The notes below the pieces were generated by a model. The model worked only from the letters and a program-made list of their open reading frames with translations, was not told the DNA's origin and ran no database searches. From Linyphia triangularis (Eukaryota; Arthropoda; Arachnida; Araneae; Linyphiidae), in assembly GCA_963978545.1 (NCBI GenBank), contig OZ021730.1, positions 3,202,201-3,266,200 on the forward strand: 64,000 nucleotides of DNA, read 5' to 3'. The position numbers and the translations under genes are program-made. This document shows, in pieces, positions 1-12,800 of this stretch (within the stretch, counting starts at the first letter, position 1; each line of letters opens with the position of its first letter).

Positions 1-475
1 TTGTAAGTGTTAAATATTTTATACTGTTTTAATGTTATATTTTATATGTACATTTATGTATGAATAGTTACTTCTGTTTGATATGTACTTTTATGTATTA
101 ATATTTATACAGTGTCTCACAAAAGTGATGGGACACTTGTGCTTTACAAAAGGAAACTGTAATAAAATAAATTAAAAAAACACGTAAAATTTTTTTGTGG
201 GTGTGTTTCATACTTAAATTTACATACATTTTCTCAAAATATTAAAATATTAATTTAATAAAAATACAATTGTTTAGAACGGAGCAAAAAATAGCTCACA
301 TAAGTGATGGGACACCATTAGATATGCAACAAAAATCGTCTGAAATAAGCAATAAAAATATTTTTTGGGGTTTTTATTTTTACTTAAAAGCAATTGGCAA
401 TAATTTATAAAATCATCTGCAATATTTCTCTCCCGTTTGTTTTGGAATTTTTGTGTTTTTTAGCTCTGTGCAGCC

Positions 476-1886
476 ATGAATGATGCTAAACGAAAAGAAA
501 CTTCGCCTGAAATTCGAAAATTAGTTATTAATTTGCATATTGAACGTGGAAAATCTATTAGAGAAACTGCTGAAACAGTTAACTTGAGTCATTCAACAGT
601 TTTCAATATCATTAAACGATATAAAAAGAATCATATGATTCAGGATAAAAGAAGACCTGGCCGACCATCAAAGCTATCCAATGGAATAAAGCGAATTATC
701 ATTCGAAATATTAAAAAAAAATCCAAGAATGAGTGTTCCTAAAGTTGCTGCTGATTTATAAGCATCAGGGGTCTATGCAGAGCGAAATTTGGGTCCTTTT
801 AAGGACCCTTCACAAAATTCCTTGTCTAAAAAACGGACCCTTCACGAAATACCATAATCAAGAAAAGGACCCTTCACATGATTAGATTCCATGTCCAACA
901 AACTGAAATTTCACAAAATTCCAAGTCAAAAAAAATTGAACCTTCATAATATTTCCAGTTTGAAAACAGACCAATTACAAAATTACCAAGTTTATTTTAT
1001 GCCAAAAGGAAAAAACAGTTCGCTTGCCCACATATTGGTTTTAAGGAAGTGACGTCATGGACTCCAAACCATTTGCTCAAAATGTATAAAATAGAAAAAA
1101 TTTCACAAAATTAATATTTTTTTCACAAAAATAGGACCCTGTAAAAAAAACCTGGATAGAACCCTGAATGGAGTAATTGTTAATCCTGAGACTATTAGAA
1201 GAGTAATTCGATCTGGTAGAGCAGCCAGGAAAAAAATTCTTCGTAAGTGAAAAGAATAGAAAACTCAGACTGGCTTTCGCTAAATCCAACATAAATAAGA
1301 ATTCTGATTACTGGAATAAAGTTATATTTGCTGATGAGAGTAAATTTAATATATTTGGTTCTGACGGTAGAATCTTGGTGTGGAGAAAACCCAGGGAAGA
1401 ATTTCGCAAACAGAACTTGGTGCCAACAGTAAAACATGGTGGAGGAGGAGTTATGGTATGGGGGTGTATGTTGTCCGCTGGAGTTAGTGATCTTGTTTTT
1501 ATTGACAGTATAATGGATCAGTACAAGTATATTGACATTTTAAATCAAAATTTGAAATCTTCAGCACGAAAATTGAACCTTCATAACGATTTTAAATTTT
1601 ACCAGGACAATGACCCCAAGCACACTGCTTTGAACTTTAGACTCTGGCTGCTGTATAACTGTCCTGAAATAATAAAAACACCACCACAATCTCCAGACTT
1701 AAATCCCATAGAGAATATTTGGCAAGAATTCGCAAACGCACCATTTCTTCAAAACAACAATTAAAATCGGTGCTTCAAGAAGAATGGGGTAAAATCACTC
1801 CAGAAATCACAAAAAAATTAGTCGAATCCATCCCAAGAAGATTAAATCATGTTTTAAAAGTAAAAGGAAATCCAACAAAATATTAA
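476..1886 (+). pseudogene. Tc1-like DD34E transposase, broken
   Basis: Cut-and-paste transposase of the Tc1 family. The 5' piece (476-742) encodes a paired-like helix-turn-helix DNA-binding region followed by a basic GRPS stretch resembling the usual GRPR hook. A frameshift follows in the A-run near 711-720, then an in-frame TAA (757-759), then a MITE at 766-1166. The frame resumes around 1167, shifts again near 1250, and covers the catalytic core: the first Asp in FADESKF (about 1330), the second in QDNDPKH, and Glu in SPDLNPIEN. I count 34 residues between the last two, i.e. DD34E. Another small deletion shifts frame near 1730, and the C-terminus reads to a stop at 1884-1886. Multiple lesions mean it is a pseudogene. 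Confidence 0.9.
766..1166. mobile_element. MITE, CAGGGGTCTA-ended, inside the Tc1 transposase
   Basis: A 401-bp insertion starting CAGGGGTCTATGCAG and ending with the inverted form (CTGGATAGAACCCTG). It interrupts conserved Tc1 coding sequence, which gives its borders. Internally it contains repeated CGGACCCTTCACAAAAT-like units. The same termini bound the much larger foldback element at 5742-9958. No clear target duplication is visible. Confidence 0.75.
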
Positions 1887-2221
1887 AACCTTTTAAAAAG
1901 TAAAATTTTTGGATAAATATTTGATGGGAAAAGTAAGTGTCCCATCACTTATGTGAGCTATTTTTTGTCCCGTTCTAAACAATTGTATTTTTATTAAATT
2001 TATATTTTAATATTTTGAGAAAATGTATGTTATGTAATAGTTGTTACTAAATTTAAGTATGAAACCCACCGCAAATTTTTTTTTACATGTTTATTTATTT
2101 TATTACAGTTTCCTTTTGTAAAGCACAAGTGTCCCATCACTTTTGTGAGACACTGTACATCAGGTGTCCCAACAGTCCTATTTTTCCTACTTTTTATTAG
2201 GAAAAGGACAACTTTATCAAC

Positions 2222-2490
2222 ATGTTTTTACTTTACCCGTTTATATACATAGGGTAATAAAAGTATAGTATTCGGTCAAAAAAAAATATTGATTTTTTTT
2301 TTCTCCCCCCGCATTTCTCTATGGAACATGCTGATTTCAAAAAAGTGATATAGAAAAAATTTATGTCTGTGGTCAGCATAATTCCCAAACAAATTGCCCT
2401 ACGATGTTCAAATTTGATGTGCGTGTTGTTGATGGCACAGGGATCTACCATTAAGGTTTTTATCAAAATTGTTTGGACAAGATCCATAGG
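2222..2490 (-). repeat. Fragment of a dispersed repeat also present at 40310-40640
   Basis: This stretch resembles the reverse complement of 40310-40640: both carry a 'caaatttgaacat...aggtcaatttgtttgggagttat'-type block and a block near GACCGTGTGC/GGTCAAAA. It may be the 3' part of a LINE or Penelope-like element, but no coding part is present to confirm this. The rest of 2158-2690 holds nothing I recognise. Confidence 0.4.
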
Positions 2491-2690
2491 TCACCATAAT
2501 CCTCTTCGGTTAGAATAGCTTCTAGTCCCAGGTCTATTGCAATCAATTCACTTCTGAAGACAGAGCAGTGATTAGAATTACGATGAGAAAGAGATAGATT
2601 CTGAATAGCCCTTTTGATAAGTTATTTTTCTCGTGTTTTTATTTACTTTGTGTTATTTTCAGAATTATAATTATTTTTCCATTGTTCTAG

Positions 2691-2979
2691 GGTGCTATTA
2701 CCGAAAAAGAAGTAATAGATTTAATTGCTCTGAATTCTCGAAAGCGTAAACTTCCCAATTTTATTATTAAGCTGTTGGATGCTTGGGAAGAATGTGGTAC
2801 GGACATCAAAGTAGGAGAATGTCTCCTAAAAATGCAAATCTTGCCGCCAAGTGTTCTTAACTCAATTGCAGTTCATGTTCAAGAACTCCATTTTGGACAA
2901 ACTAGTGAACTATGGGAAATATTTTCCGAAAAATACTCTGTGTTCGGAAATACCAATGAAGAATTTGAGGTCAAAAAAG
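2691..2979 (+). CDS. URB2: URB2 exon (first visible)
   Basis: Acceptor CATTGTTCTAG ends at 2690 and donor GTATTC begins at 2980. The reading frame is open throughout, starting GAITEKEV and containing KRKLPNFIIKLLDAWEE. It ends in phase 1, and the next exon supplies the two bases needed. It cannot be the first coding exon because it opens at a splice acceptor. Confidence 0.75.
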
Positions 2980-3855
2980 GTATTCATTTTATTTTATGTT
3001 GAAAGTTTTGTTTGATAAGATTTTCTTCAATAAGTTATGAGATTAAGAAGAAGTTCTAGTAAGGGTCATTTCCTATACTCGCTATGTTACAATCTTCTAG
3101 CCCAGTGCATTTAGAAACTACTTTCTATAAAACCTTGAAATTTGGCGTGTAGGTACGAAAATGATCACTTAATAAAATTACATAAATTAAAAACTCGTAA
3201 ATAGCATCTGATATATTTTATATTTGAAAACCTTACGTCAATTCATATGCAGTGGCTCCACCTGGTTTTATCTTTTGCTATTTTAATTTTCATTTATAAT
3301 TGATTGCTATAAATGAAAATAATTTGTAATTTCATGAAGTGATCCTTTTTGTATCTACTCACCAAATGTCAAGGGAGTTTTATAGAAATTAGTTTCTAAA
3401 TGCACTGGACTAGAAGATTTTAACATAGGGAGTATAGGGAAATGATCCTTACTAGGACTTATCTTAATCTCATATTACCCATTGGGGGCTTGCATTTTGT
3501 AAGTAGGGGCTTGACGCACCCGAGGTACGCTAAATGGGCCTAGCATTTTCCCTTTTCTATCTTCATTGTGATGGCCCTAACTTGTTTTAAATGCTAAATG
3601 GGGATTTAATGTTTAAATTAAATGCTTATTTTTGATGAAATTAATGGTGCAGTTTGGTAATTTTTTTTTTTTTTTTTTTTTTTTTGCTACCAATACCATG
3701 ATTTATAAAATTACTAAATATTAAAATTTGAATGCTTTGCATTGAAGAGGTATACAATATTGCTTTTAAAACAAATTGTAGATTATTTGAATTTGGTGTG
3801 CATAAATTATTAGAGATTATAAAATAACTGTAGTGCCTTTTTGAAATTCTTTTAA

Positions 3856-3886
<31 letters not shown>

Positions 3887-6800
3887 TGTCACGTATCTAA
3901 TTTCAAGGCAGGATGTTGCCATATTGTTCTATATGTTTAAGAATTTTATAAATATATAGAGAGGGGAAAAAAGTTTCTTTCCTTGTCTTAGAATAAAACT
4001 TACGAACAGGAATTAAACTGTGGCTGCTTTTTTAGCAAAATGCTAAAGAGCTTTCTTAAATGCTAAAATTTAAAAATGTGATTTAGCTTTTTTGCTAAAG
4101 CATTAAGCTAGAAAATTTGAAAAATCACAATTTCTGTGATTTGAAGATTAATCATCAACATAAAAAAAACTGAACAATGCAGATGAACAAGTATTTGTCT
4201 TCTTTAAAATTATAACATTTGTAATGATTTTATTCATAATTATTAAAGATTCTTTTATATTAAATATCAAGAGTGATATAAGCTTATAATCATTTGAGCA
4301 TTTTGCTAAAAGAAATATTCTGATTTTAACTTTTTTGCTAAAGTAATTTTAAACCCCAGCTTAAACACTGTTTATGAACATGTATTTAGACCAAAGAAAA
4401 AAAATGGTTTGTTTCCTGTAATTCTACCTACCCTAAAATTACAATATAAAAATTTCAACCTTAAAGGTTTTTTTTAGACTATTAAAAAAAATCAATTATA
4501 TAAAAAATGTTCATTAAAGCTATTAATTGATTATCATGTAATGAGCAGTTAAAGCTGAAGAAAAAGTATTACCCACTAAAATACCCAATTTCAGTAAATA
4601 CCTGGGTATATGCCCAGGTATTGGGAACTAGGTACTCGAGTATTGGGTACCTGGTTCTAGTACTAGTGTGGTGATATGCTTTTGTCTAAGTTTATCGAAC
4701 TTTCTACAAGAACCAAACTAAAAAGTTTTGGTTCGCAAAATCACTTATTTCATGTTTGGATTCTAAAAATTTTAGTCAGGAAATGCCCCGCACCAATAGC
4801 GTCCCTAAATGAGGAACTTTCACGTTTTTTGGTTTTATTTTTTATTAAAAGTAAAGAAAAAATCATGAAAAACAATACCATTCTTTCAAAAATTTGAGCT
4901 CGGATAGATAGTTAAGAAAATATTTAGTTTTGCGATTTGGCGGGAAAAAGCCATTTTTGCGTGAAACGTCAACGCGCAGATAATGAACCAGTCTACAACC
5001 TGTTTTGGACGATGAATAAGTATGGTTTCTCCTTCATTTTGCGACTTTATCTCTGCGTAACCACATCACATTTTTTTTATGCGTTTTTGGTCACATGACT
5101 TTTGCTTTGATTTCGGCTAATTTCAAACTCGATTTTTTATTAATTGAAAGCATAAAGATAAAAAATAATTGCACTGCTCAAATATATTCATTGGATAACA
5201 CTAGAAAATACAAAAAATATTCATTTTCCTCACTTGTGCAAGTTCCTCATTGGAAGACACAGACTGTTGAGGGGCAGAGTTAACAAAAACAAACTTTGGA
5301 GAAAAAGGACACATCTCTCCCTATCATGTACTAGCCCAGAACTCACACATTTTTTTCTTCAAATTTTAAATTAATCTTTTTAATTTGTTTTAAATAAATA
5401 ACGTAGTTTTTATAGTAAGGTTTGGTTATTGAAGTTAAATACCAATCTACACTTACTAAACTGGGAATTAAAAGTAACGGAATACTGGAAATACTACTAA
5501 GAATAGTAAGTAGGACAAGTTTTATAAGAAACAATACTTGTGATATTCGGCTGGCCGAATATTCAGTATTCGGCTTGTGCATTGGCCAAATATTCGGTAT
5601 TCAGCCAAAATCTTTATTCGGTGCATTCCTTGGAGATACTCCTGAAGGCAATCTAATTCCTAGCCTTCAAATTGTTAAGCTGGAAAATTATACCAATGAA
5701 ATTTAGCTCACATTTTTAATGAATTTATACTAATCGATATAAATAGTCTATGCAGAATTAAATTTGGGTCTGTTAACTGATCCTTCACAAAATTCCATGT
5801 CCAAAGTGCCTACTCAACATTAAAAATTTAAAATTGTTTTTATTATTGCATGAAAGTTTCTTAAGAATATATAAAATTGGAAAGTTTTCTCAAAATTTAC
5901 CCCTTGCTTGCAGCGGGCATTTATATACGCCTCACTAAGTCGATGCATTAACTGCCCCAGGCATATATATACACCTTTCCGAAGTACAATTGATTGCATT
6001 TCAATCTTAACATTTTCAAAGCAATTTGCTCTTAAAGTAGGGCTAAACATTTCTTAAAATCATTTTGGACATCATCCAGTGATAAAAATAATATTTTCTT
6101 ACTTAAATTTGCTTGGTAATAAAAAAATAAAAAAAATTCAAATTTTGAAAATTTCAAACAATGTTTGCTCTTAAAATTGTTTTAAACATTTTCTAAGATC
6201 ATTTTGGCCATCATCCTGTGTTAAGAATAATATTTTCTTACTTAAGTTTATAAATATACATAATTGTAAAAAAAGATCAAATTTTTAAATTTTCTGCATA
6301 ACTATGCGCAGGTGGGCCGAACACGAACAAATTTTTTTTTTTTTCAAAATCGTTTTGGGAATAGTGTGGAAAAGTTGCCTAATGAGTCAATTAGAACACA
6401 CACAAAATTTCTTCAATCTTGCTCAATATCTAGCCACGCCCCTTTGGCCCTGAAAATGTTAAAAAAAAAAAAAAATGCACTTTAGGCAATTTTTTGGAAA
6501 ATTTTGGAATTTTTTTTAAAAAAACGGCTTTGGTACAGCATGGAATGGTTGCCTAATACATCAGTTGGAACACACACAAAATTTCGTCCATTTTTCTCAA
6601 TATTAAATATTTAGCTGTGCCTCTCTTGCTTTGAACAAAAATGTGCCTAAATGTCACAAAATCGTAACAGATTCAACGTTAGGGGAGATAGAAAAAATGT
6701 TTTTTCAAAATTCGTCAATTTTATTCAATTTCTAGCCGCTCCCCTCTGGCATTGAAAATGTCCAAAAACACAAAAAAATGCACTTTTAAGCCAATGCTTG

Positions 6801-9800
6801 AATCTTAGCCAATATATAAAAGTCTTTTATAGCATCACCACAAACTTTCGTTAAACCTTCAGATATGAGTTTAACACATCTCTCGACTGCTTGCGTGTAT
6901 CATGAAAACTTCTCAAATTTGTACTCCTGTACTTGCCACATATCTTCCAATTCGTTATCTTCTCTATACATTGTAAGCGGTGGTTCTGTTATGGTGTACT
7001 TTGATCAGTCGATGAGATCAATGGCATTAAAGTTGAGTTCGGTAGGTTATGAAACCTATGTATAATGTGCAGGGTGGTTATAATTAAAGTTACCCTGTTT
7101 AGAGCCACGTAGACTCCGTTCTAATGAGCAGATTTTGATGAAACTTGGTATATACACTACATGGACAATGGGGAAAAGAAATCTGCAATAAAATATCGTA
7201 GTTCAAATTTTGACCACCAGGTGAAAAAGTGGCGCATAAAGAACAAAAACCACAAATTGAAAACACAAATTTTTATTTAATTACAGCATATGTTCAATGT
7301 CCATTCCATTTATACTCGAAGCATGCACATGCTCGAAGCGTTTTATAGTGTGTTCAAGTTCTTCTACAAGTGCTTGAGCGGTGTCACGTGATTTGTCTAT
7401 CCCTTGGTATACAGTTGGAAAGATTCTTCGATCCATTGTAAAATAGTATCCATATAAGATCCATGTTGTGTAACAACTGAAACCTGCTGACTCTGGTAAG
7501 TACACTCAATTTTGTAGAATTTTTTTGGCCAGAATAATCGTTGATAATGCATGGCCTTGGAACATTTTATGGTCAGACGAGGCACATTTTACACTAGATA
7601 AAGCCGTGAATACTCAGAACTGTCGAATATGGGGTGCGGCAAAACTGAATGTTGTGCACTAACAGTCTCTGCATCCTGATTACATTACTGTATGATGGTC
7701 TGGTTTTACTGCTGAATTTACTCTTGGTCCCTTTTTCTTTGAGGGGAACACGCTTCGTGGCCCTCGAAGGTGTTTGATTACGGAGACCCGCTACTGCGAG
7801 CTTCTTCGGCAGCAAGTCCTTCCTGCCCTACAAGAACGATAATGTTTAGAGACTACTGTCTTTAAGCAAGATGATGCACCACCTCACATTGCACGACAAG
7901 TGACAGCACTACTTCGTGCCCACTTTGGAGATGATCGGGCAATTTCTATAAGTTTTTTGACTGCCTGGCATCCTCGTTCTCTGGACTTAAATCCCTATTA
8001 TTTCTGGTTGTGGGGATTTCTGAAAGATCGTGGGTATGGAGGGAGCATATGGACTCTTCCTGAAATGAAAGCAAGCATAACACTTCATGTTGCTGCAAAT
8101 GATCGAGAAACCCTTTGCACTACTGTTGAACATGCTATAACACGCTTCGAGCATGTGGTTGACATAAATGGAATGCACATTGAACATATGCTGTAATTAA
8201 ATAAAAATTTGTGTTTTTAATCTGTGGTTTTTGTTATTTATGCGCCACATTTTTACCTGGTGGTAAAAATTTGAACTACAATTTTTTATTGCAGATTACT
8301 TTTCCCCATGGTCCATATAGTGTATATACCAAGTTTCATCAAAATCTGCTCATTAGAACGGACTCTACGTGGCTCTAAACAAGGTAACTTTAATTATAAC
8401 CACCCTGTACATCGGTACCGAAAATCCAACCGATGAGCTTCGTATATAATCGTCAAGTTTGTGATTCTGGTTTATGCGCCAATGTGGTTCGCGATAAAAA
8501 TAAAACCACATTTCACGTTGGGCTAGACATGTCTGGAAGATGATTTCTCTTTCAAGGAAGTTGTCTAACCATGTCAAGAAAATTACAGACAAAAATAATT
8601 TCAAACATTGCATATTTTGCCCATCTGGAAAATATGCTAGTGGCAATGTTAACAGATTCTCAATATCATATCTGGGAATGAGCAGTGAGGTGAATCCTGA
8701 ACATCGGGAATAAGAAATCTGAAGACATACACTTTTTCCAAACCTCCTGAACTCAAATTTAATGCTGTTGATTACACTGATTTCATCGACTGGTCAAAAT
8801 ACACCATAACACAACCACCGCTTGCAATGTTTACGAAAGATGAAGAATTGGAATCTAGGGCGCCATTAGATTCCGATCAAAATGAATTAAACTTTTTGTG
8901 TGTTCTTACTGACTCATTATGCAACCATTCTGTGCTATACAAATGCTGGTTTTTAAAAAAATTTAAGTAATCGCTTAAAAAATGGCTGTGCATTTTTTTA
9001 ATGTTATGGACATGATAAGAGAGGGACACGGCTAGATATTCAACAAAATTGACGAAATTTTGTGTGTGTTTTAACCGACCCATTAGGCAACTTTTCCATG
9101 CTATGTCAAGACCAATTTAAAAAAAAAAAAATGTATCCACCCTTACGTCCAATCTTACGATTTTGTGACATTTAGACACTTTTTTGTCTAAATAAATTAA
9201 ACAAGAGGGGCGCGGGTAAATATTGAGCAAAACGGACCAAATTTTTTGTGTGTTCTAACTGGTACATTAGGCAACTATTCCAATGCCATTATTTAAAAAT
9301 AATTTCAAAAAATTGGCTTAAAAATGCATTTTTTGTGTGTTTTTGGACATTTTCAAAGCCAGAGGGGCGTGGCTAGAAATTGAAATTTTTTTTTTTGCCT
9401 TTTAACTGACCCATTAGGTAACTTTTTCATGCTATTCCAAGACTGATTTCTAAAAAAAAAAAAAAAATTATCCCCCCTAACGTCGAATCTGTTACGATTT
9501 CGCGACACTTAGGCATATTTTTGTTCAAAGCATAAGGGGCGTGGCTAAATATTGAGTAAAATGGACGAAATTTTGCGTGTGTTCCAACTGGTACATTTGG
9601 TAACTATTCCATGTTATAAGAAAGCCGTTTTTTTTAAAAAAAATTCCAAAATTTTCCGAAAAATGCCTTAAAAGTGCATTTTTTTGTCGCTTTTTATATT
9701 TTCAGGGCCAGAGGGGTGCTGCTAGATATTGAGCAAAATCGAATTTTTGTGTGTTCTAACTGACCCATTAGGCAACTTTTCCACACTATTCCCAAACCGA

Positions 9801-12800
9801 TTTCGAAAAAAAGTTTTTTCGGTCCACTCTAATGCGCATTTATGTGAAATATGGAGGCACTGTTGAACGAATCTTGGTAAGTTTTCTTTGGCAAGTAAGG
9901 GGTTAAAATCTTTTTCACAAAAATAGAACTGTGTAAAAAAAACCTGGTTAGACCCCTGGACATGCAGTTATATATACATTTCTGTACTTCAGAAGTTAAC
10001 TTTTGTTGTACAATGTTAAACCAATAGCACTTGCGACAGTTTACTTCTGAGGTACAGATTTATGTAAGAAGAGCCACCAAGCCACACAGGAATCAATTGA
10101 CGTATTAATAACGTTTTTATTTAAATCATTAAAGGAGACGTTTCCACTAGCATGACCGCAGCCATCGCTTATACATTTTACTCTGCTTAAAACAAAACAC
10201 AATCCTTCGGTTCGTTGCCACTCGCGAGTCTTGATAAGTGATGCCATTCAAGAGTTGGAAACTACTCTCAGTGCAACATAAAAACCTGGCAATGGTTAAA
10301 ATTATTTCACAAAAAGAAAGTCTTGTCTTGATTATCAATCTATACAACAAATAACAATGTATTTTTCAATTTCAGAAATTGTCTTCATTGTAACGCAGGT
10401 CTTTTGCTCTTTTTTGCTGCATGCCAAAATTTTTGAACCCTCTCTGCCCTCCCCTATAAATCAAAGGAATGGGGACTTCATTCAGCTTACTATTAACAAA
10501 TTAAAGAACAATGTGCATGTTCTTTTAGATGCAAATCAGGTATGATTATTTTGTTTCCATTCATGAAAGTTCTTGTCCTGACTTAATAAAATGTTTGCAT
10601 TTTATGTTTTTTATATTGATTTAAAAATCATTTGTACTTTCTCTTTATTCTTACTAATCTTTCAAAAATATATTTACATTTGGCTCAGGGATTAAACTAT
10701 GGACTCTTTTTTTTAGCAAAATGCTTAAAGGGAGTTGGTATCCTCTATACTGGTAATGTTTATTTGGTATATTTCATGTACCTTTGTCTCAAAAAGTAAC
10801 AGACATAGAAGCCTAATTTTTTTTAACAGAGTGGCCACAGAACCCGGAAAACCTGGAAATCGGGGAAATGTCAGGGAGCTTTCTGATTCTGGAAATGTCA
10901 GGGAACTTTTTAAAATTTCATGAAAATCAGGGAAATTTTTTACTGCTTAAGGCACCTTTATCCAAATTTTGGCGCTATTTACATGGAGATTTGTGGTGGT
11001 AAGCCATTAGAAGTTTAATGTAAATATAATATAATTTAACTTTTCATTACCAGCAAAACTTTTTTAAAAAATTGCATATTATTTCTCTAGCATACATGTT
11101 CTATTTGATCAGGAGGTCTAGACATCTGAAAACCTAAGAAAATTGGGAAAATTTAAAAAAAAGTTTGCCCTAAAATCAGATAATTTTTTAGAAATCTGTC
11201 GGGGAAATCAGGGAATTAATTATCAGGGAACTTTTTTTCCTGAATTTTGTGGCCACCCTGTTTAAATTTCATTTAGTAGACACTTATTATTCTACTAAAG
11301 TTAGCTTTTGATTGTAATTCATTTACTTTTTTTTCTAAACAAATTTTTGTGAAAATCACTCAAATTTGGTAAAAATCGCAAAGTTTTTTTTTTTTTTTTT
11401 TTGCCAAAGTAAGGCAAAATAATTAAAAAAAAAACAAATATTCACTTTAGTATACTCAGATACTTAAAAGGAATATGTGATCAAAAATTTAGGAAGATAG
11501 TTTGTGCAATTTCTGAGAAAAAGGTACAAGAATAATGAAACATTTAGTTTTGAGAAAAACACATTTTAAAGAAAACTTTTAAAGAACTTATGGTCCAAAC
11601 AAATAGTTACCAATTTTGTCTTTAAAAAATTATTAAAAATACTTCTAGTTGAAGTATTATTACAAATAAGGTATCCTTTTAAAGAGGAGAATTTAAATTT
11701 TGATAAAAAAATTATAAATTTTAGGGTGACAACTTTCTTAAATGTTAAAATTTAAAAGTGTGATTTAACTCTTTTTGCTGAAACATTTTGCCATAACATT
11801 TGTAAAATCACCATTTTTGTTATTGCAAAGTTAGTCATTGACCTAAAAGAAATATAAGATGAAGGATGAACAGTATTTTTGCTGTTGGTAATTGATTTAT
11901 ATTTAAAGTTAATAATAATTTTATAATAAAAATGCTATAACTGTGTTAAATTAGACATTGCAAATGATGGAATTCATAATTATTTTAACATTTTCCTAAA
12001 ATGAAAATTACAATTTTACCTATTTGCTGAAGGAATTTAGTACCCCAACTTAAACACTGATTTGGTATCTGTGCAACTGTGAAAGGCTTTTGGCTACTGT
12101 GAAATATCGGCTTTCTCCAGTGAATATCAACATTCACAGTCGCTTGGTGTATGTCCGAAATATTTGCTAAATATCCTTGTTTCTCACTTACATCAGCAAA
12201 TGTCGACATTCACCATGCACCGATGGTGAATGTTGAATAAAAATATTTTTATTGCGTTTTTAAATCATACTTTATTATTAAAACATATTATGATATATGT
12301 CAAAATAGGAGAGAGCTATAGTAATAGCACATGTAACTGTTGAACTTAAAACAATCAGTACATTCTCACTGAGAACAGAAAATAATACCAATAATAAACT
12401 TACTTAATTATGTGATTGACGTTATACTCTTATTTATTGTAACAATTAAGATACTTCATGACTTTAATTGCGCCAGAAAAAAGGATTTGGCGGCAGACTG
12501 TCGCCTCTCCGTAGACATCGACTTCTCGTTTGAATCTCCGCCAGAGTTTGCATGTGATTCTCAACATTCACTAGTGATAGTCCGAATATGTAAGAATATA
12601 ATTAAATATTCAGCCTTTCACCAAGGTATTTGGTATAAAGTGGACATTCACAGTAACATTTACAAAAACAATTTATTTTGGAGTTGGTATCAAGCCTCTC
12701 AAACCATTCACTAAACTCTTAAACCTGTGTACTTTCTCCCTTATTAAGTGTTGCCGCAAGTTTCTGAAGGAAAGAAATTATTCCCTCTAATTAAGAGTTA

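Larger units (their letters stand above)
110..2155 (+). mobile_element. Tc1-like transposon with IR/DR termini, decayed
   Basis: The ends are inverted copies of each other for about 200 bp (about 110-318 and 1935-2155), beginning CAGTGTCTCAC and flanked by TA on both sides (108-109, 2156-2157), the Tc1/mariner target duplication. Each terminal repeat carries two copies of a short motif containing AAGTGATGGGACAC (about 121-135 and 299-315; mirrored near 1935-1950 and 2127-2142). This is the IR/DR layout known from Sleeping Beauty-type Tc1 elements, where the direct repeats bind transposase. The internal transposase is broken, so this copy could move only in trans. Confidence 0.93.
5742..9958. 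mobile_element. Large foldback (long inverted-arm) element
   Basis: Termini match the small MITE at 766-1166 (left AATAGTCTATGCAG, decayed; right CTGGTTAGACCCCTG). The arms, about 5742-7069 and 8715-9958, are inverted copies over more than 1 kb. For example, the block AGCGGTGGTTCTGTTATGG at about 6977 reappears inverted near 8815. Each arm contains three or more imperfect tandem units of roughly 180-200 bp with 'CACACAAAATTTC' and 'TAGCCACGCCCCTTTGGC'. The loop holds 8408-8714 plus a mariner inserted at the inner edge of the left arm. No transposase of its own was found. Confidence 0.75.
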
